Part shown: positions 1 through 8,267 of the stretch, in pieces
Layout of the letters: each line of letters opens with the position of its first letter
Position numbering within the stretch: position 1 is the stretch's first letter
DNA from: Nocardioides euryhalodurans
GTDB lineage: Bacteria > Actinomycetota > Actinomycetes > Propionibacteriales > Nocardioidaceae
Length of the DNA: 64,000 nt
Direction: 5' to 3'
Assembly: GCF_004564375.1 (NCBI RefSeq)
Contig: NZ_CP038267.1
Span: forward strand, 3,908,501 to 3,972,500
The notes under the pieces: generated by a model
The model's input: only the letters and a program-made list of their open reading frames with translations
Told to the model about the DNA's origin: nothing
Databases searched by the model: none
Translations under genes and position numbers: made by a program

Positions 1-2
1 CG

Positions 3-446
3 CGCGGCGAGGAGCTGCCGCTCGACGAGTACGGCGACGTCCCGGGCTACGAGCGGTGGAACCTGATCCTCGTGCTGCTGGTGACCCAGGTCGCGCAGGT
101 GCTGCTGCTGTCGCTGGCCGTGCTGGGCTTCTTCCTGGTCTTTGGCGGCATCGTGATGGAGGCCGGCGTGCAGGAGGCCTGGACGGCGCAGGACCGGGTC
201 CACCACCTGCCCTACCTCGACAACCTGTCGGTCGAGCTCGTCCAGGTCTCGGTCTTCCTCGCGTCGTTCTCGGGGCTCTACTTCACCGTCGCGGTGATGA
301 CGGACGAGACCTACCGCGTCCAGTTCTTCAGCGAGGTCCTGACCGAGCTGGAGCGGGCCGTCGGGGTCCGCGCCGGCTACCTGGCCCTGCGTGGCGCTGC
401 CGAGCCGGCCACCGTCGACGACGGCGCGACACCGGCCACGGACTGA
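3..446 (+). CDS. C-terminal part of a membrane protein, 5' end outside window
   Basis: The reading frame is open from the left edge, so the gene begins before the window. The visible 147 residues hold two hydrophobic segments, roughly residues 20-46 (after YERWNLI) and 82-98 (VFLASFSGLYFTVAVM), joined by a polar loop and followed by a short acidic tail ending in ATD. This suggests the C-terminal membrane domain of a larger integral membrane protein. I do not recognise the family. It ends 16 bases from the stop codon of the convergent PLP enzyme gene. Confidence 0.7.
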   Translation, partial: RGEELPLDEYGDVPGYERWNLILVLLVTQVAQVLLLSLAVLGFFLVFGGIVMEAGVQEAWTAQDRVHHLPYLDNLSVELVQVSVFLASFSGLYFTVAVMTDETYRVQFFSEVLTELERAVGVRAGYLALRGAAEPATVDDGATPATD

Positions 447-462
447 CGGCCCGGGACCGCGC

Positions 463-1626
463 TCAGGACGCGTCGAGCGCCTGCTCGAGGTCGGTCCACA
501 CGTCCTCGACGTGCTCGAGGCCGGCAGAGATGCGGAGCAGCGCCTCACCCGGCCGGGCGTCGGCGGTGACCGGGCGGTGGGTCAGCCCGGCGGGGTGCTG
601 GACCAGGGTGTCGACGCCGCCGAGGGACACCGCGTGCGTGATCAGCCGGCACCGCTGGGAGACGCGGGCAGCGGCGGCCCAGCCTCCCCGGAGCTCGAAG
701 GCCAGCAGGCTGCCGGGCCCGGACATCTGGGTGCCGACCAGGCCGAGGGGGTCGCACTCCTTGAGGCCGGGGTAGAGCACCCGGGTGACGTCGGCGCGCG
801 TCGTGAGCCGCTCGGCGAGCAGCGCGGCGGTCTCCTGCTGGGCGCGCACCCGCAGCGGCAGCGTCTGCAGCCCCCGGTGGAGCTCGTAGGCGGCCAGCGG
901 GTGGAGCACGCCGCCGGTGACCGCGCGGACCTGGCGCAGCCGGTTGGCCCAGGCGGGCGTCGCGGCCACCACGCCGCCCATCACGTCACCGTGGCCGCCG
1001 AAGAACTTGGTGGCCGAGTGGAGGACCAGGGTCGCGCCGTGGTGTGCGGGCTGCTGGAGCGTCGGGGTGGCGAAGGTGTTGTCCACGAGCACCGGGACGT
1101 CCCCGGCCTCGGCCACGACCGCTGCGATGTCGACCAGGTCGACAGTCGGGTTGGCCGGCGTCTCGACGACCACCAGCCCGGTGTCGGGCTGCAGCGCGGC
1201 CGCGACCGCGCCCGGGGCGGTCCACGTCACCCGCGTCCCGAGCAGGCCCGACGCGAGCACGTGGTCGGTGCCGCCGTAGAGCGGGCGTACGGCCACCACG
1301 TGCGGCCGGCCCGCGGCCACGGTCGCCACCAGCGCGGCCGACAGCGCGGCCATGCCGGAGGCGAAGGCGACCGCCTCGGCGGTCCGCTCGAGCTCGGCCA
1401 CCGCACGCTCGAACCGGTCGACGTTGGGGTTCCACAGCCGCTGGTAGACCAGCGAGTCGCCGTCCCCCGGCCGGTGCCCGGTGGCGAGCGTCTCGTACGC
1501 CGCGCCTCCCGCGTCGAGGGAGGGGAGGGGATAGGTCGTGGACAGGTCGATGGGCGGCACGTGCACGCCCCGCCCGGTGAGGTCCTCGCGGGCGGAGTGG
1601 ACAGCGATGGTGTCGAGGTGCGCCAT
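463..1626 (-). CDS. Trans-sulfuration family PLP enzyme (cystathionine gamma-lyase/synthase or methionine gamma-lyase type)
   Basis: A 387-residue Cys/Met-metabolism PLP-dependent enzyme, a cytosolic fold-type I protein usually near 390 residues. The cofactor-binding lysine lies in HSATKFFGGHGDVMGG (about K207). VETPANPTVDL and VDNTFATPTLQQP are the usual phosphate and pyridine-ring contact regions. Family members catalyse beta- or gamma-elimination or replacement on cystathionine, homocysteine or methionine, and sequence alone does not settle which. The frame extends upstream, but ATG at 1626 (MAHLDTIAVHSARED) matches the usual family N-terminus. The divergent Lrp-type gene suggests amino-acid-responsive control. 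Confidence 0.85.
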   Translation of the reverse strand: MAHLDTIAVHSAREDLTGRGVHVPPIDLSTTYPLPSLDAGGAAYETLATGHRPGDGDSLVYQRLWNPNVDRFERAVAELERTAEAVAFASGMAALSAALVATVAAGRPHVVAVRPLYGGTDHVLASGLLGTRVTWTAPGAVAAALQPDTGLVVVETPANPTVDLVDIAAVVAEAGDVPVLVDNTFATPTLQQPAHHGATLVLHSATKFFGGHGDVMGGVVAATPAWANRLRQVRAVTGGVLHPLAAYELHRGLQTLPLRVRAQQETAALLAERLTTRADVTRVLYPGLKECDPLGLVGTQMSGPGSLLAFELRGGWAAAARVSQRCRLITHAVSLGGVDTLVQHPAGLTHRPVTADARPGEALLRISAGLEHVEDVWTDLEQALDAS

Positions 1627-1734
1627 GGCACGAGACTGAGGTTTCGGCGGACCGGGCGCAACAGATCCGCAGATCATGCACAGCAAAGTGATTCAGCAGA
1701 GGATCATGCGGTGGATCGGCGTACAGTCGATGCC
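1627..1734. promoter_or_regulatory. Divergent promoter region between PLP enzyme and Lrp-type regulator
   Basis: This 108-bp region separates two divergent genes. The 8-mer GATCATGC occurs at 1672-1679 and 1702-1709, exactly 30 bp apart, about three helical turns, which would suit a dimeric or oligomeric Lrp-type protein. TACAGT at 1722-1727 lies 7 bases before the GTG at 1735 and could be the -10 box of a leaderless mRNA. Lrp family regulators commonly control the neighbouring divergent gene; that link is inferred here. Confidence 0.45.
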
Positions 1735-2250
1735 GTGCCGAAGAATCCCACGCCCCGTCCGCCCGGCCCCGCGCCCCGCGAACGACCGCTGCTCGACGAC
1801 GTCGACCGGAGCCTGGTCGCCCAGCTGCTGCGCGACGGGCGTACGCCGAACGTGGTGCTGGCGCGGGGGGCCGGGATCGCGGAGTCGACCTGCGTCGCGC
1901 GGGTGCGGTCGTTGCGGGAGCGGGGCCTGCTCGCGGGGGTCACGGCCGAGGTGGACCTCGCCCGGCTCGGACTGCCGGTGCAGGCGATGGTGGCGATCCG
2001 CTTCTCGGGTCACCTGCGCGCCGACGTCGACGCCTTCGCCGAGGAGGTGAGCGGTCTCCCGGGCGTGGTCGCGACGTACAACATCAGCGGCACGTACGAC
2101 TTCCTCGTGCACGTGGCGGCACCGACCCCGGAGCACCTGCGCGACTTCGTCCTCGACAACCTGACCGGCCGGCGGGGCGTGGCGCAGGCCGAGACCAGCC
2201 TCGTCTTCCACGTGAAGCGGGGCACCGACGTGCTGGCCGCGGCCCCCTGA
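1735..2250 (+). CDS. Lrp/AsnC family transcriptional regulator
   Basis: A 171-residue protein with an N-terminal helix-turn-helix (about residues 18-65, LLDDVDRSLVAQLL then VARVRSLRERGLL) and a C-terminal ligand-binding RAM domain (about residues 80-155, VVATYNISGTYDFLVHV). The usual family length is 150-170 residues. GTG at 1735 is chosen because it gives the usual short N-terminal extension and lies 7 bases after a -10-like TACAGT. The upstream part of this open frame is antisense to the PLP enzyme gene and is not coding. It probably senses an amino acid and controls the divergent trans-sulfuration gene. Confidence 0.88.
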   Translation: MPKNPTPRPPGPAPRERPLLDDVDRSLVAQLLRDGRTPNVVLARGAGIAESTCVARVRSLRERGLLAGVTAEVDLARLGLPVQAMVAIRFSGHLRADVDAFAEEVSGLPGVVATYNISGTYDFLVHVAAPTPEHLRDFVLDNLTGRRGVAQAETSLVFHVKRGTDVLAAAP

Positions 2251-2256
2251 CGCGCC

Positions 2257-2289
2257 GGCCGGAGGCCCCCCAGGGGAGGGCCCCCGGCC
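2257..2289. terminator. Bidirectional hairpin terminator between lrp-type gene and ptsH
   Basis: A 12-bp GC stem (2257-2268 with 2278-2289) carries one A-C mismatch and a 9-base loop. It lies between two convergent genes. There is no U tract, as is common for actinobacterial terminators. Confidence 0.6.
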
Positions 2290-2301
2290 GTCGGAGCGGG
2301 C

Positions 2302-2547
2302 TCAGTCCGCGTCGAGGTCCTGCTCGACCAGCCCGGCGATCGTGTCGACCGCGGACTGGTCGTCCCCCGCGACCTCGACGGTGTCGCCGTTCTTGGCGCC
2401 CAAGGTCATGATCATGAGCGAGGAGCTGGCGTCGACCCCGTTGATCGTCACCTCGGAGCCGAGCTCGCCGGCCTTCTCGGAGATGATCGCGGCGGGGCGG
2501 GCGTGGAGGCCGACGGCGGAGCCGACGACGACGGACTTGCTGGGCAT
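2302..2547 (-). CDS. ptsH: Phosphocarrier protein HPr
   Basis: An 81-residue HPr, the cytosolic carrier that takes phosphate from enzyme I and passes it to the EIIA domains of sugar permeases. The active-site histidine is H15 in GLHARPA. A serine-rich stretch (SSSLMIMTLG, residues 41-50) lies where the regulatory serine of Firmicutes HPr sits, but I see no HPr kinase gene here. GAAAGG upstream of the ATG serves as ribosome binding site. It lies 33 bases downstream of fruA on the same strand, so it is probably the last gene of the fruR-fruK-fruA-ptsH operon. Confidence 0.95.
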   Translation of the reverse strand: MPSKSVVVGSAVGLHARPAAIISEKAGELGSEVTINGVDASSSLMIMTLGAKNGDTVEVAGDDQSAVDTIAGLVEQDLDAD

Positions 2548-2580
2548 CGTGTGCCTTTCGGTTGGTGGAGTGGTCGGATC

Positions 2581-4656
2581 TCAGACGGTGGCGACGTCGA
2601 CGTCGCTGGGGCCGATGGACTTCAGGCCGATCACGGCGGCCGCGGCGACGAGCGTGCCGGCCACCAGGGCGATCAGGAAGCCCAGGATGTTGCCGACCGC
2701 GAAGATCACGAAGATCCCGCCGTGCGGGGCGCGCAGGGTGACGTCGAGCGACATCGCCAGCGCGCCGGTGACGGCGGAGCCCGCCATGATCGAGGGGATG
2801 ACCCGCAGCGGGTCGGCGGCCGCGAACGGGATCGCGCCCTCGGTGATGAAGGAGGCCCCCATCAGCCAGGCCGCCTTGCCGTTCTCGCGCTCGGGCACCG
2901 TGAACAGGCCCGGTCGTACGACGGTGGCGAGCGCCAGTGCCAGCGGCGGGACCATGCCCGCGAGCATCACCGCGGCCATCACCTTCAGCTCCGGAGCAGC
3001 ACCGGTGGCCGACGCCGCGGCGCCGAGCCCGGCCGTCGCGAAGGCGTAGGCGACCTTGTTGAGCGGGCCGCCCATGTCGAAGGCCATCATCAGACCGAGC
3101 ACGGCGCCGAGCAGGACGGCCAGGGCCGGGTCCTCGCTCATGCTCTCGAGACCGCTGTTGAGCGCGTCCATCAGGTTGCCCAGCGGCGTGCCGAGCACGA
3201 CCACCATGACGAAGCCGGAGATGAGCGTTGCGAGCAGGGGGATGACCAGGACCGGCATCAGGCCCCTTGCCCACGAGGCGACCTTCCAGCTGGAGATCCA
3301 GTGGGCCAGCACGCCGGCGAGGACACCGCCGATGATGCCGCCGAGGAAGCCGCTCTGCGGGGTGCCGAAGCCGCCGAGGTCGATGGCCAGCGCGCCCATC
3401 GCGAAGCCGGGTGCGATGCCGGGCCGGTCGGCGATGGCGTACGCGATGTAGCCCGCCAGCGCCGGGACCAGGAACTTGAAGGCTGTCGCGCCGAGGGCGA
3501 AGAACACGGCCCCGAGGTAGGCGAAGAACGGACTGCCGAAGAGCGCGTGGTCGAGGCCGAGCGCGTCGGGGTCGGGCAGGTTGAAGAGCGTGTTGTTGGC
3601 CAGGATCTCGCCGGCGGGACCGGTGATCTCATAGCCGGCGAAGAGGAAGCCCAGCGCGATCAGCAGACCGCCCGCGGCGACGAACGGGATCATGTAGGAC
3701 ACACCGGTCATCAGCACCCGGCGGACCCGTCCGCCCCAGGTCTCGCTGCCGGTGTCGCCACCCCCGCCCTCGGCGGCGCTGCCCTCGACGCGCGGCGCGT
3801 TCGGGTCGTCCGCGTAGCGCAGCGCCTCGGCGATCATCGCGTCGGCGTCGTCGATCGGACGCTTCACGCCCGAGGACACGAACGGCTTGCCGGCGAAGCG
3901 GCCGCGGTCGCGCACCCCCACGTCCACCGCGAAGATCACCGCGGCGGCCCGGGCGATCGTGTCGTGGGAGAGCGGGCTGGATCCGGCCGAGCCCTGGGTC
4001 TCGACCTGGATGGCGACGCCGGCGCGGTCGGCTGCAGCCTGCAGCGCCTCCGCCGCCATGTAGGTGTGGGCGATCCCGGTCGGGCAGGCGGTGACGGCCA
4101 CCAGCGTGCGGTCGCCGGTCGGAGCCGAGGCAGCGGGGGCGGCCGGAGCCGGAGTGGCGGCAGCGGCGGGGGCGGCGGCGGCGGTCGCAGCGGCCGGGGC
4201 CGGGGCGAGCCCGAGCTCCCGGTCGACCAGCGCCACGACGTCCTCGTCGGACTCGGCGCGGCGCAGCTCGTCGGTGAAGGCAGGCTTCACCAGCGCGCGG
4301 GCCAGCTTGGTGAGGATCTGCAGGTGGTCGGCGTCGCCGTCGGCGGGCGCCGCGATCAGGAACACCAGGTCGGCCGGGCCGTCCTTGGCGCCGAAGTCCA
4401 CGCCGGGGCTGAGCCGTGCGAAGGCCAAGGTGGGCTCGGCCACGCCGGCCGTACGGCAGTGGGGGATCGCGATCCCGCCCGGGAGCCCGGTCGCAGACGT
4501 CTCCTCGCGGGCGAAGGCGTCGGTGACCAGCTGGTCGACGTCACGGGCGCGTCCCGCCTCGCCGACGATCGCGGCCAGGGACCGGATGACGTCGTGCTTG
4601 GCCTCGCCGAGCGAGCTGTCGAGGCGCACCAGCTCGCGGGTGATCAAGTCGGACAT
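2581..4656 (-). CDS. fruA: PTS fructose transporter, fused EIIA-EIIB-EIIC
   Basis: A 691-residue fructose-type permease that imports fructose as fructose 1-phosphate. Domains in order: EIIA (residues 1-150; phosphohistidine H66 in GIAIPHCRT), an Ala/Pro linker (about 152-180), EIIB (about 183-280; phosphocysteine C191 in TACPTGIAHTYMAAEAL) and a membrane EIIC domain (about 305-690) starting at RVLMTGVSYMIPFVAAGGLL. All three functional modules are intact. AAGGAG lies 9 bases before the ATG. The gene is 3 bases from fruK and 33 bases from ptsH, consistent with one transcript repressed by FruR. Confidence 0.96.
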   Translation of the reverse strand: MSDLITRELVRLDSSLGEAKHDVIRSLAAIVGEAGRARDVDQLVTDAFAREETSATGLPGGIAIPHCRTAGVAEPTLAFARLSPGVDFGAKDGPADLVFLIAAPADGDADHLQILTKLARALVKPAFTDELRRAESDEDVVALVDRELGLAPAPAAATAAAAPAAAATPAPAAPAASAPTGDRTLVAVTACPTGIAHTYMAAEALQAAADRAGVAIQVETQGSAGSSPLSHDTIARAAAVIFAVDVGVRDRGRFAGKPFVSSGVKRPIDDADAMIAEALRYADDPNAPRVEGSAAEGGGGDTGSETWGGRVRRVLMTGVSYMIPFVAAGGLLIALGFLFAGYEITGPAGEILANNTLFNLPDPDALGLDHALFGSPFFAYLGAVFFALGATAFKFLVPALAGYIAYAIADRPGIAPGFAMGALAIDLGGFGTPQSGFLGGIIGGVLAGVLAHWISSWKVASWARGLMPVLVIPLLATLISGFVMVVVLGTPLGNLMDALNSGLESMSEDPALAVLLGAVLGLMMAFDMGGPLNKVAYAFATAGLGAAASATGAAPELKVMAAVMLAGMVPPLALALATVVRPGLFTVPERENGKAAWLMGASFITEGAIPFAAADPLRVIPSIMAGSAVTGALAMSLDVTLRAPHGGIFVIFAVGNILGFLIALVAGTLVAAAAVIGLKSIGPSDVDVATV

Positions 4657-4659
4657 GGG

Positions 4660-5619
4660 TCAATCTCCTTGCGTGAGGTCGAGGTCGGTGACCGTGACCT
4701 GGGTGGGGTCCACCTGATCCGGGCGAGGGATGGTGGTTCCGGGAAGGCCGGCGGCGGCGCTGCCGTAGGCCACGGCGAGTGCCAGCCGGTCGGCGGGCTC
4801 CCGGTTCTCGATGGCTGCCAGGAGGTAGCCGAAGAGGCTGGAGTCTCCCGCACCGACCGTGCTCACCACGGTGGTCGGGGGAGGGGTGGCGTGCCAGGCG
4901 CCGCGGCCGTCGACCAGGACGGCTCCGTCACCGCCCAGCGTCACGAGCACGCTCTCGACACCGCGGGCGACGAGCTCCTGGCCGGCGCGCGCGGCGGCGA
5001 CGGGGTCCTTCTCGAGCTCGTCGCCGTCGTGGCCGGTCAGGGAGCCGAGCTCGTGGCCGTTGGGCTTCATCAGGTGGGGTGCCGCCACCTCGAGCCGGTC
5101 GACGAGCGCGCGGAGCGGCTCGTCGCTGGTGTCGACCGCGACCCGGGCGCCGGTGCCGGCGAGGGCGCCCACCAGCTCGGCGTACCACTCCGGCGGCGTG
5201 GCGGGCGGCAATGACCCAGCGAGCACCACCCAGTCGCCACGGCCCGCGCGACGCTGGAGGGCGTCGCACAGCGCGGCGCGCGTCGTCTCCGTCATCGCGG
5301 GGCCGGGGCTGTTGAGCTTGGTGGTGGTGCCGTCCGGGTCGCTGATCGTGATGTTGACGCGCAGGTCCCCGGGGTGGGCCACCGGGCGGCAGTCGATGCC
5401 GGCCGCCAGCAGCTCGTGGACGAACGGGTCGTCCTTGGGTGCCGGGAGCACCGCGATCGTCGGCACGCCCGCGGAGACCGAGGCGCGGGAGATGTTCACG
5501 CCCTTGCCGCCGGCCTGCGAGAGCACGGCGGTCGCCCGCTGCACGGCACCGTGGCGGAGCGGCTCGGAGAGGGTGACCGTACGGTCGTGGCTCGGGTTGG
5601 CGGTGAGAGTGACGATCAT
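4660..5619 (-). CDS. fruK: 1-phosphofructokinase
   Basis: A 319-residue PfkB-family kinase that converts fructose 1-phosphate, the product of FruA, to fructose 1,6-bisphosphate. Diagnostic features are GGKGVNISRA near residue 38, which contacts the sugar, and the C-terminal TVGAGDSSLFGYL motif with the catalytic aspartate. The ATG at 5619 overlaps the fruR stop by 4 bases, indicating translational coupling. The neighbours (DeoR repressor, EIIABC, HPr) make the fructose assignment firm. Confidence 0.94.
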   Translation of the reverse strand: MIVTLTANPSHDRTVTLSEPLRHGAVQRATAVLSQAGGKGVNISRASVSAGVPTIAVLPAPKDDPFVHELLAAGIDCRPVAHPGDLRVNITISDPDGTTTKLNSPGPAMTETTRAALCDALQRRAGRGDWVVLAGSLPPATPPEWYAELVGALAGTGARVAVDTSDEPLRALVDRLEVAAPHLMKPNGHELGSLTGHDGDELEKDPVAAARAGQELVARGVESVLVTLGGDGAVLVDGRGAWHATPPPTTVVSTVGAGDSSLFGYLLAAIENREPADRLALAVAYGSAAAGLPGTTIPRPDQVDPTQVTVTDLDLTQGD

Positions 5620-6383
5620 GCGACCACGACCTCCAGGCCTGCCTTGACGAGCGCGTCGCGGTCGTCGTCGTCGATGTCCGCGTCGGTCACCAGCACGTCC
5701 ACGTCGTCGATCGACGCGAAGCGGATCGAGGTCTCGACGCCGATCTTGGAAGAGTCCGCGAGCACCACGGTACGCCGGGCGCTGCCCACGATGGCGCGCT
5801 TGGTCGCCGCCTCGTCGCGGTCGGGCGTGGTGAGCCCGAAGCCGCAGCTGAGCCCGTTGGTGGCGACGAAGGCGACGTCCGCGCGGAGCTCGCCGAGCGC
5901 GGCCACGGTGTCGGTCCCGACCGCCGCGTGCGTGGTCGGGCGGACCCGGCCGGGCAGCAGGTGCAGCTCGATGTGGGGGAGTCCGGCGAGACGGGCGGCG
6001 ACGGGCACCGCGTGCGTGACGACGGTGAGCCGGTGCTCACGCGGCAGGACCGCGGCGAGCCGTGCCGTCGTCGACCCCGCGTCGAGGACGACGACCGAGC
6101 CCGGGGGCGGGAGGAGCTGCACCGCCGCGGTCGCGATGGCGTCCTTGGCGGAGATGTTGGCCTGGTCGCGCTCGCCGAGCGCGGACTCGATGACCGACAG
6201 CGAGCTGGACGGGACCGCACCCCCGTGCACGCGGCGGACGAGTCCGATACGTTCCAGCGAGGAGAGGTCGCGGCGCACGGTCTCGGTCGTGACGTCGAAG
6301 GTGCCGGCGAGCTGCGCGACGGACAGCCGGCCCTGCTGGCCGATCAGCTGGGCCATCGCCTGCTGACGCTCCTCGGCGTACAT
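5616..6383 (-). CDS. fruR: DeoR family transcriptional repressor of the fructose PTS genes
   Basis: A 255-residue DeoR-type regulator. It has an N-terminal winged helix-turn-helix (about residues 1-57, RLSVAQLAGTFDVTTETVRRDLSSLE) and a C-terminal sugar-phosphate sensor domain of the isomerase-like fold (VVLDAGSTTARLAAVL; ADSSKIG near the C-terminus). The longer frame starts at 6443, but ATG 6383 is preceded by AAGGAGG at ideal spacing and gives the family N-terminus MYAEERQQ. Fructose 1-phosphate is the likely inducer, by analogy with the family. It is the first gene of the operon, divergent from ptsI. Confidence 0.9.
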   Translation of the reverse strand: MYAEERQQAMAQLIGQQGRLSVAQLAGTFDVTTETVRRDLSSLERIGLVRRVHGGAVPSSSLSVIESALGERDQANISAKDAIATAAVQLLPPPGSVVVLDAGSTTARLAAVLPREHRLTVVTHAVPVAARLAGLPHIELHLLPGRVRPTTHAAVGTDTVAALGELRADVAFVATNGLSCGFGLTTPDRDEAATKRAIVGSARRTVVLADSSKIGVETSIRFASIDDVDVLVTDADIDDDDRDALVKAGLEVVVA

Positions 6384-6469
6384 CACGCATCCTCCTTCGG
6401 TCTGTGTATCTGTGGTTTTACGCCCGAATGTGTTGACTGTCAAGGGGGGCTCGGGAGTAACTTGTGACC
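6384..6469. promoter_or_regulatory. Divergent fruR / ptsI promoters sharing a palindromic -35
   Basis: On the minus strand, TTGACA (6443-6438), a 17-bp spacer and TAAAAC (6420-6415) form a strong promoter for fruR. On the plus strand, TTGACT (6433-6438) and TAACTT (6458-6463) precede ptsI. The two -35 boxes overlap in the 11-bp palindrome TTGACTGTCAA (6433-6443). The direct repeat TCTGTG at 6401-6406 and 6409-6414 lies near the expected fruR transcription start and is a candidate FruR operator. Confidence 0.6.
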
Positions 6470-8167
6470 ATGGCCACGATCGCTCCCCAGACCCTGACCG
6501 GTACTCCCGTCGTGCCGGGCATCGCCCACGGCCCGGTCCTGCTCGCCCGGACCGAGGTCTCCGAGGCGGCGATCGCCGCCTTCGACGGGTCCTCCCTGAC
6601 CGAGGACGACGCCATCGCGCGCTACGACGAGGTGGCCGCGGCCGTGTCGGAGGGGTTCGCGGCCAAGGCCGGGCGCGCCTCGGGTGCCGCGGCCGAGGTC
6701 CTGACCGCCAGCGCCGGCCTCGCCCGCGACAAGGGACTGCGCTCGGCCGTGCTCAAGCAGCTGCGCTCCGGCGACGACCTGTTGAGCGCCCTGCAGGCAG
6801 CGGTGGAGTCGTTCGTCTCCGTGTTCACCAGCATGGGTGGGCTGATGGCCGAGCGGGTCACGGACCTGCGCGACATCGAGCGCCGGATGGTGGCCCGTCT
6901 GGTCGGTGAGCCCGAGCCGGGCGTACCCGTGCCGGAGGAGCCCTGCGTCCTGGTCGCCGCCGACCTCGCGCCGGCCGACACCGCCGGCCTCGACCCCGAG
7001 CGGGTGCTCGCCCTGGTCACCGAGCGTGGCGGACCCACCAGCCACACCGCGATCATCGCGCGCCAGCTCGGCATCCCGTGCGTGGTCGGGACCTCCGGCG
7101 CGCTCGACGTCCCGGGCGGGAGCCGGCTGCTCGTCGACGGGACGACGGGTGTCATCGAGATCGACCCCGACGACGCGGAGGCCGCCCGGAGGGTCGCCTC
7201 CGACAAGGAGGAGCGGGCCGCGCTCGAGTCGTGGGCCGGCCCGGGGCAGACCGCCGACGGCAAGCCGGTCCGGATCCTGGCCAACGTCGCCGACGGCGAC
7301 TCGGCACGCTCCGCGGTCGAGGCCCCGGTCGAGGGCGTCGGGCTGTTCCGCACCGAGCTGTCCTTCCTCAACGCCAAGGACGAACCGAGCGTCGACGAGC
7401 AGGCGGCCATCTACGGCGAGGTCCTCGGCGCCTTCCACGGGAGCGGCCCGGGGGACCGCGACCGCTACGTCGTCGTGCGGACCCTGGACGCCGGCTCCGA
7501 CAAGCCGCTCGCGTTCGCCAACCTGACCGACGAGGAGAACCCCGCCCTCGGCGTCCGCGGGCTCCGGCTGGCCTTCGACAACCCCGGCCTGATGGAGCAC
7601 CAGCTCGACGCGATCGCCCAGGCGGCCGAGGCCAGCGGGACCGAGACCTGGGTGATGGCGCCGATGGTGGCCACCGTCGCCGAGGCCTCGGAGTTCGCCG
7701 GGCAGGTCCACCGACGGGGGCTCAAGGCCGGGGTGATGATCGAGGTGCCGAGTGCGGCGCTGCTCGCCCACCGGATGCTCGAGGTCGTCGACTTCCTCTC
7801 GATCGGCACCAACGACCTGACCCAGTACACGATGGCCGCCGACCGGATGGCCACCGACCTGGCCCACCTGACCGACGCCTGGCAGCCGGCGGTCCTGCAG
7901 CTGATCGCGATCACCGCCGAGGCGGGTCGTCAGGTCGACAAGTCCGTCGGGGTGTGCGGCGAGGCCGCCGCCGACCCGCTGCTGGCCTGCGCGCTGGTCG
8001 GGATGGGCATCACGTCGCTGTCGATGGCCTCGGCCGCCGTACGCCCCGTCGGCGCGCGCCTCGGCTCGGTCACCTTCGACCAGTGCGAGGAGGCGGCCGA
8101 GGCCGCCCTGGCCGCGAGCGACCCGATGGCCGCGCGCGAGGCGGTCCGCGAGGCGCTCGACGCCTGA
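6470..8167 (+). CDS. ptsI: PTS enzyme I (phosphoenolpyruvate-protein phosphotransferase)
   Basis: A 565-residue enzyme I that moves phosphate from PEP to HPr. The phosphohistidine lies in GGPTSHTAIIARQLGIP (about H192). The PEP-binding barrel carries GVGLFRTELSFL and the C-terminal GVCGEAAADP with a conserved cysteine near residue 496. The start is ATG 6470 or GTG 6464 (two codons earlier, both in frame). ATG 6470 lies exactly 6 bases after the -10-like TAACTT and there is no Shine-Dalgarno, so a leaderless mRNA is likely. It supplies both the fructose and mannitol-type permeases nearby. Confidence 0.95.
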   Translation: MATIAPQTLTGTPVVPGIAHGPVLLARTEVSEAAIAAFDGSSLTEDDAIARYDEVAAAVSEGFAAKAGRASGAAAEVLTASAGLARDKGLRSAVLKQLRSGDDLLSALQAAVESFVSVFTSMGGLMAERVTDLRDIERRMVARLVGEPEPGVPVPEEPCVLVAADLAPADTAGLDPERVLALVTERGGPTSHTAIIARQLGIPCVVGTSGALDVPGGSRLLVDGTTGVIEIDPDDAEAARRVASDKEERAALESWAGPGQTADGKPVRILANVADGDSARSAVEAPVEGVGLFRTELSFLNAKDEPSVDEQAAIYGEVLGAFHGSGPGDRDRYVVVRTLDAGSDKPLAFANLTDEENPALGVRGLRLAFDNPGLMEHQLDAIAQAAEASGTETWVMAPMVATVAEASEFAGQVHRRGLKAGVMIEVPSAALLAHRMLEVVDFLSIGTNDLTQYTMAADRMATDLAHLTDAWQPAVLQLIAITAEAGRQVDKSVGVCGEAAADPLLACALVGMGITSLSMASAAVRPVGARLGSVTFDQCEEAAEAALAASDPMAAREAVREALDA

Positions 8168-8170
8168 CGA

Positions 8171-8265
8171 GTCGAGATGGGCCTCCGCAACGTGTGAGAT
8201 GGGCGCCCGCACTGCCGGTCGTGGCACAGAGGCCCGGCTCGACGGTTGCGGAGGCCCATCTCGAC
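8171..8265. repeat. Perfect 21-bp inverted repeat with 53-base loop
   Basis: The arms 8171-8191 and 8245-8265 are perfect reverse complements. The loop contains a partial third copy (GTGAGATGGGC at 8194-8204, followed by GCCCGCA). The element fills the junction between the ptsI stop (8167) and the stop of the convergent dehydrogenase gene (8268). It could act as a terminator for both genes, but the arm length, long loop and internal repeat look more like a small dispersed palindromic element. Confidence 0.65.
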
Positions 8266-8267
8266 GG

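Noticed and set aside
391..1734. Long N-terminal extension of the Lrp-type protein
   Set aside because: It is antisense to the PLP enzyme gene. The Lrp protein begins at GTG 1735 with a matching promoter.
2503..5214. A 903-codon plus-strand open frame across fruA and fruK
   Set aside because: Its translation is repetitive Gly/Arg/Asp-rich sequence without similarity to anything, and the minus strand carries intact fruA and fruK.
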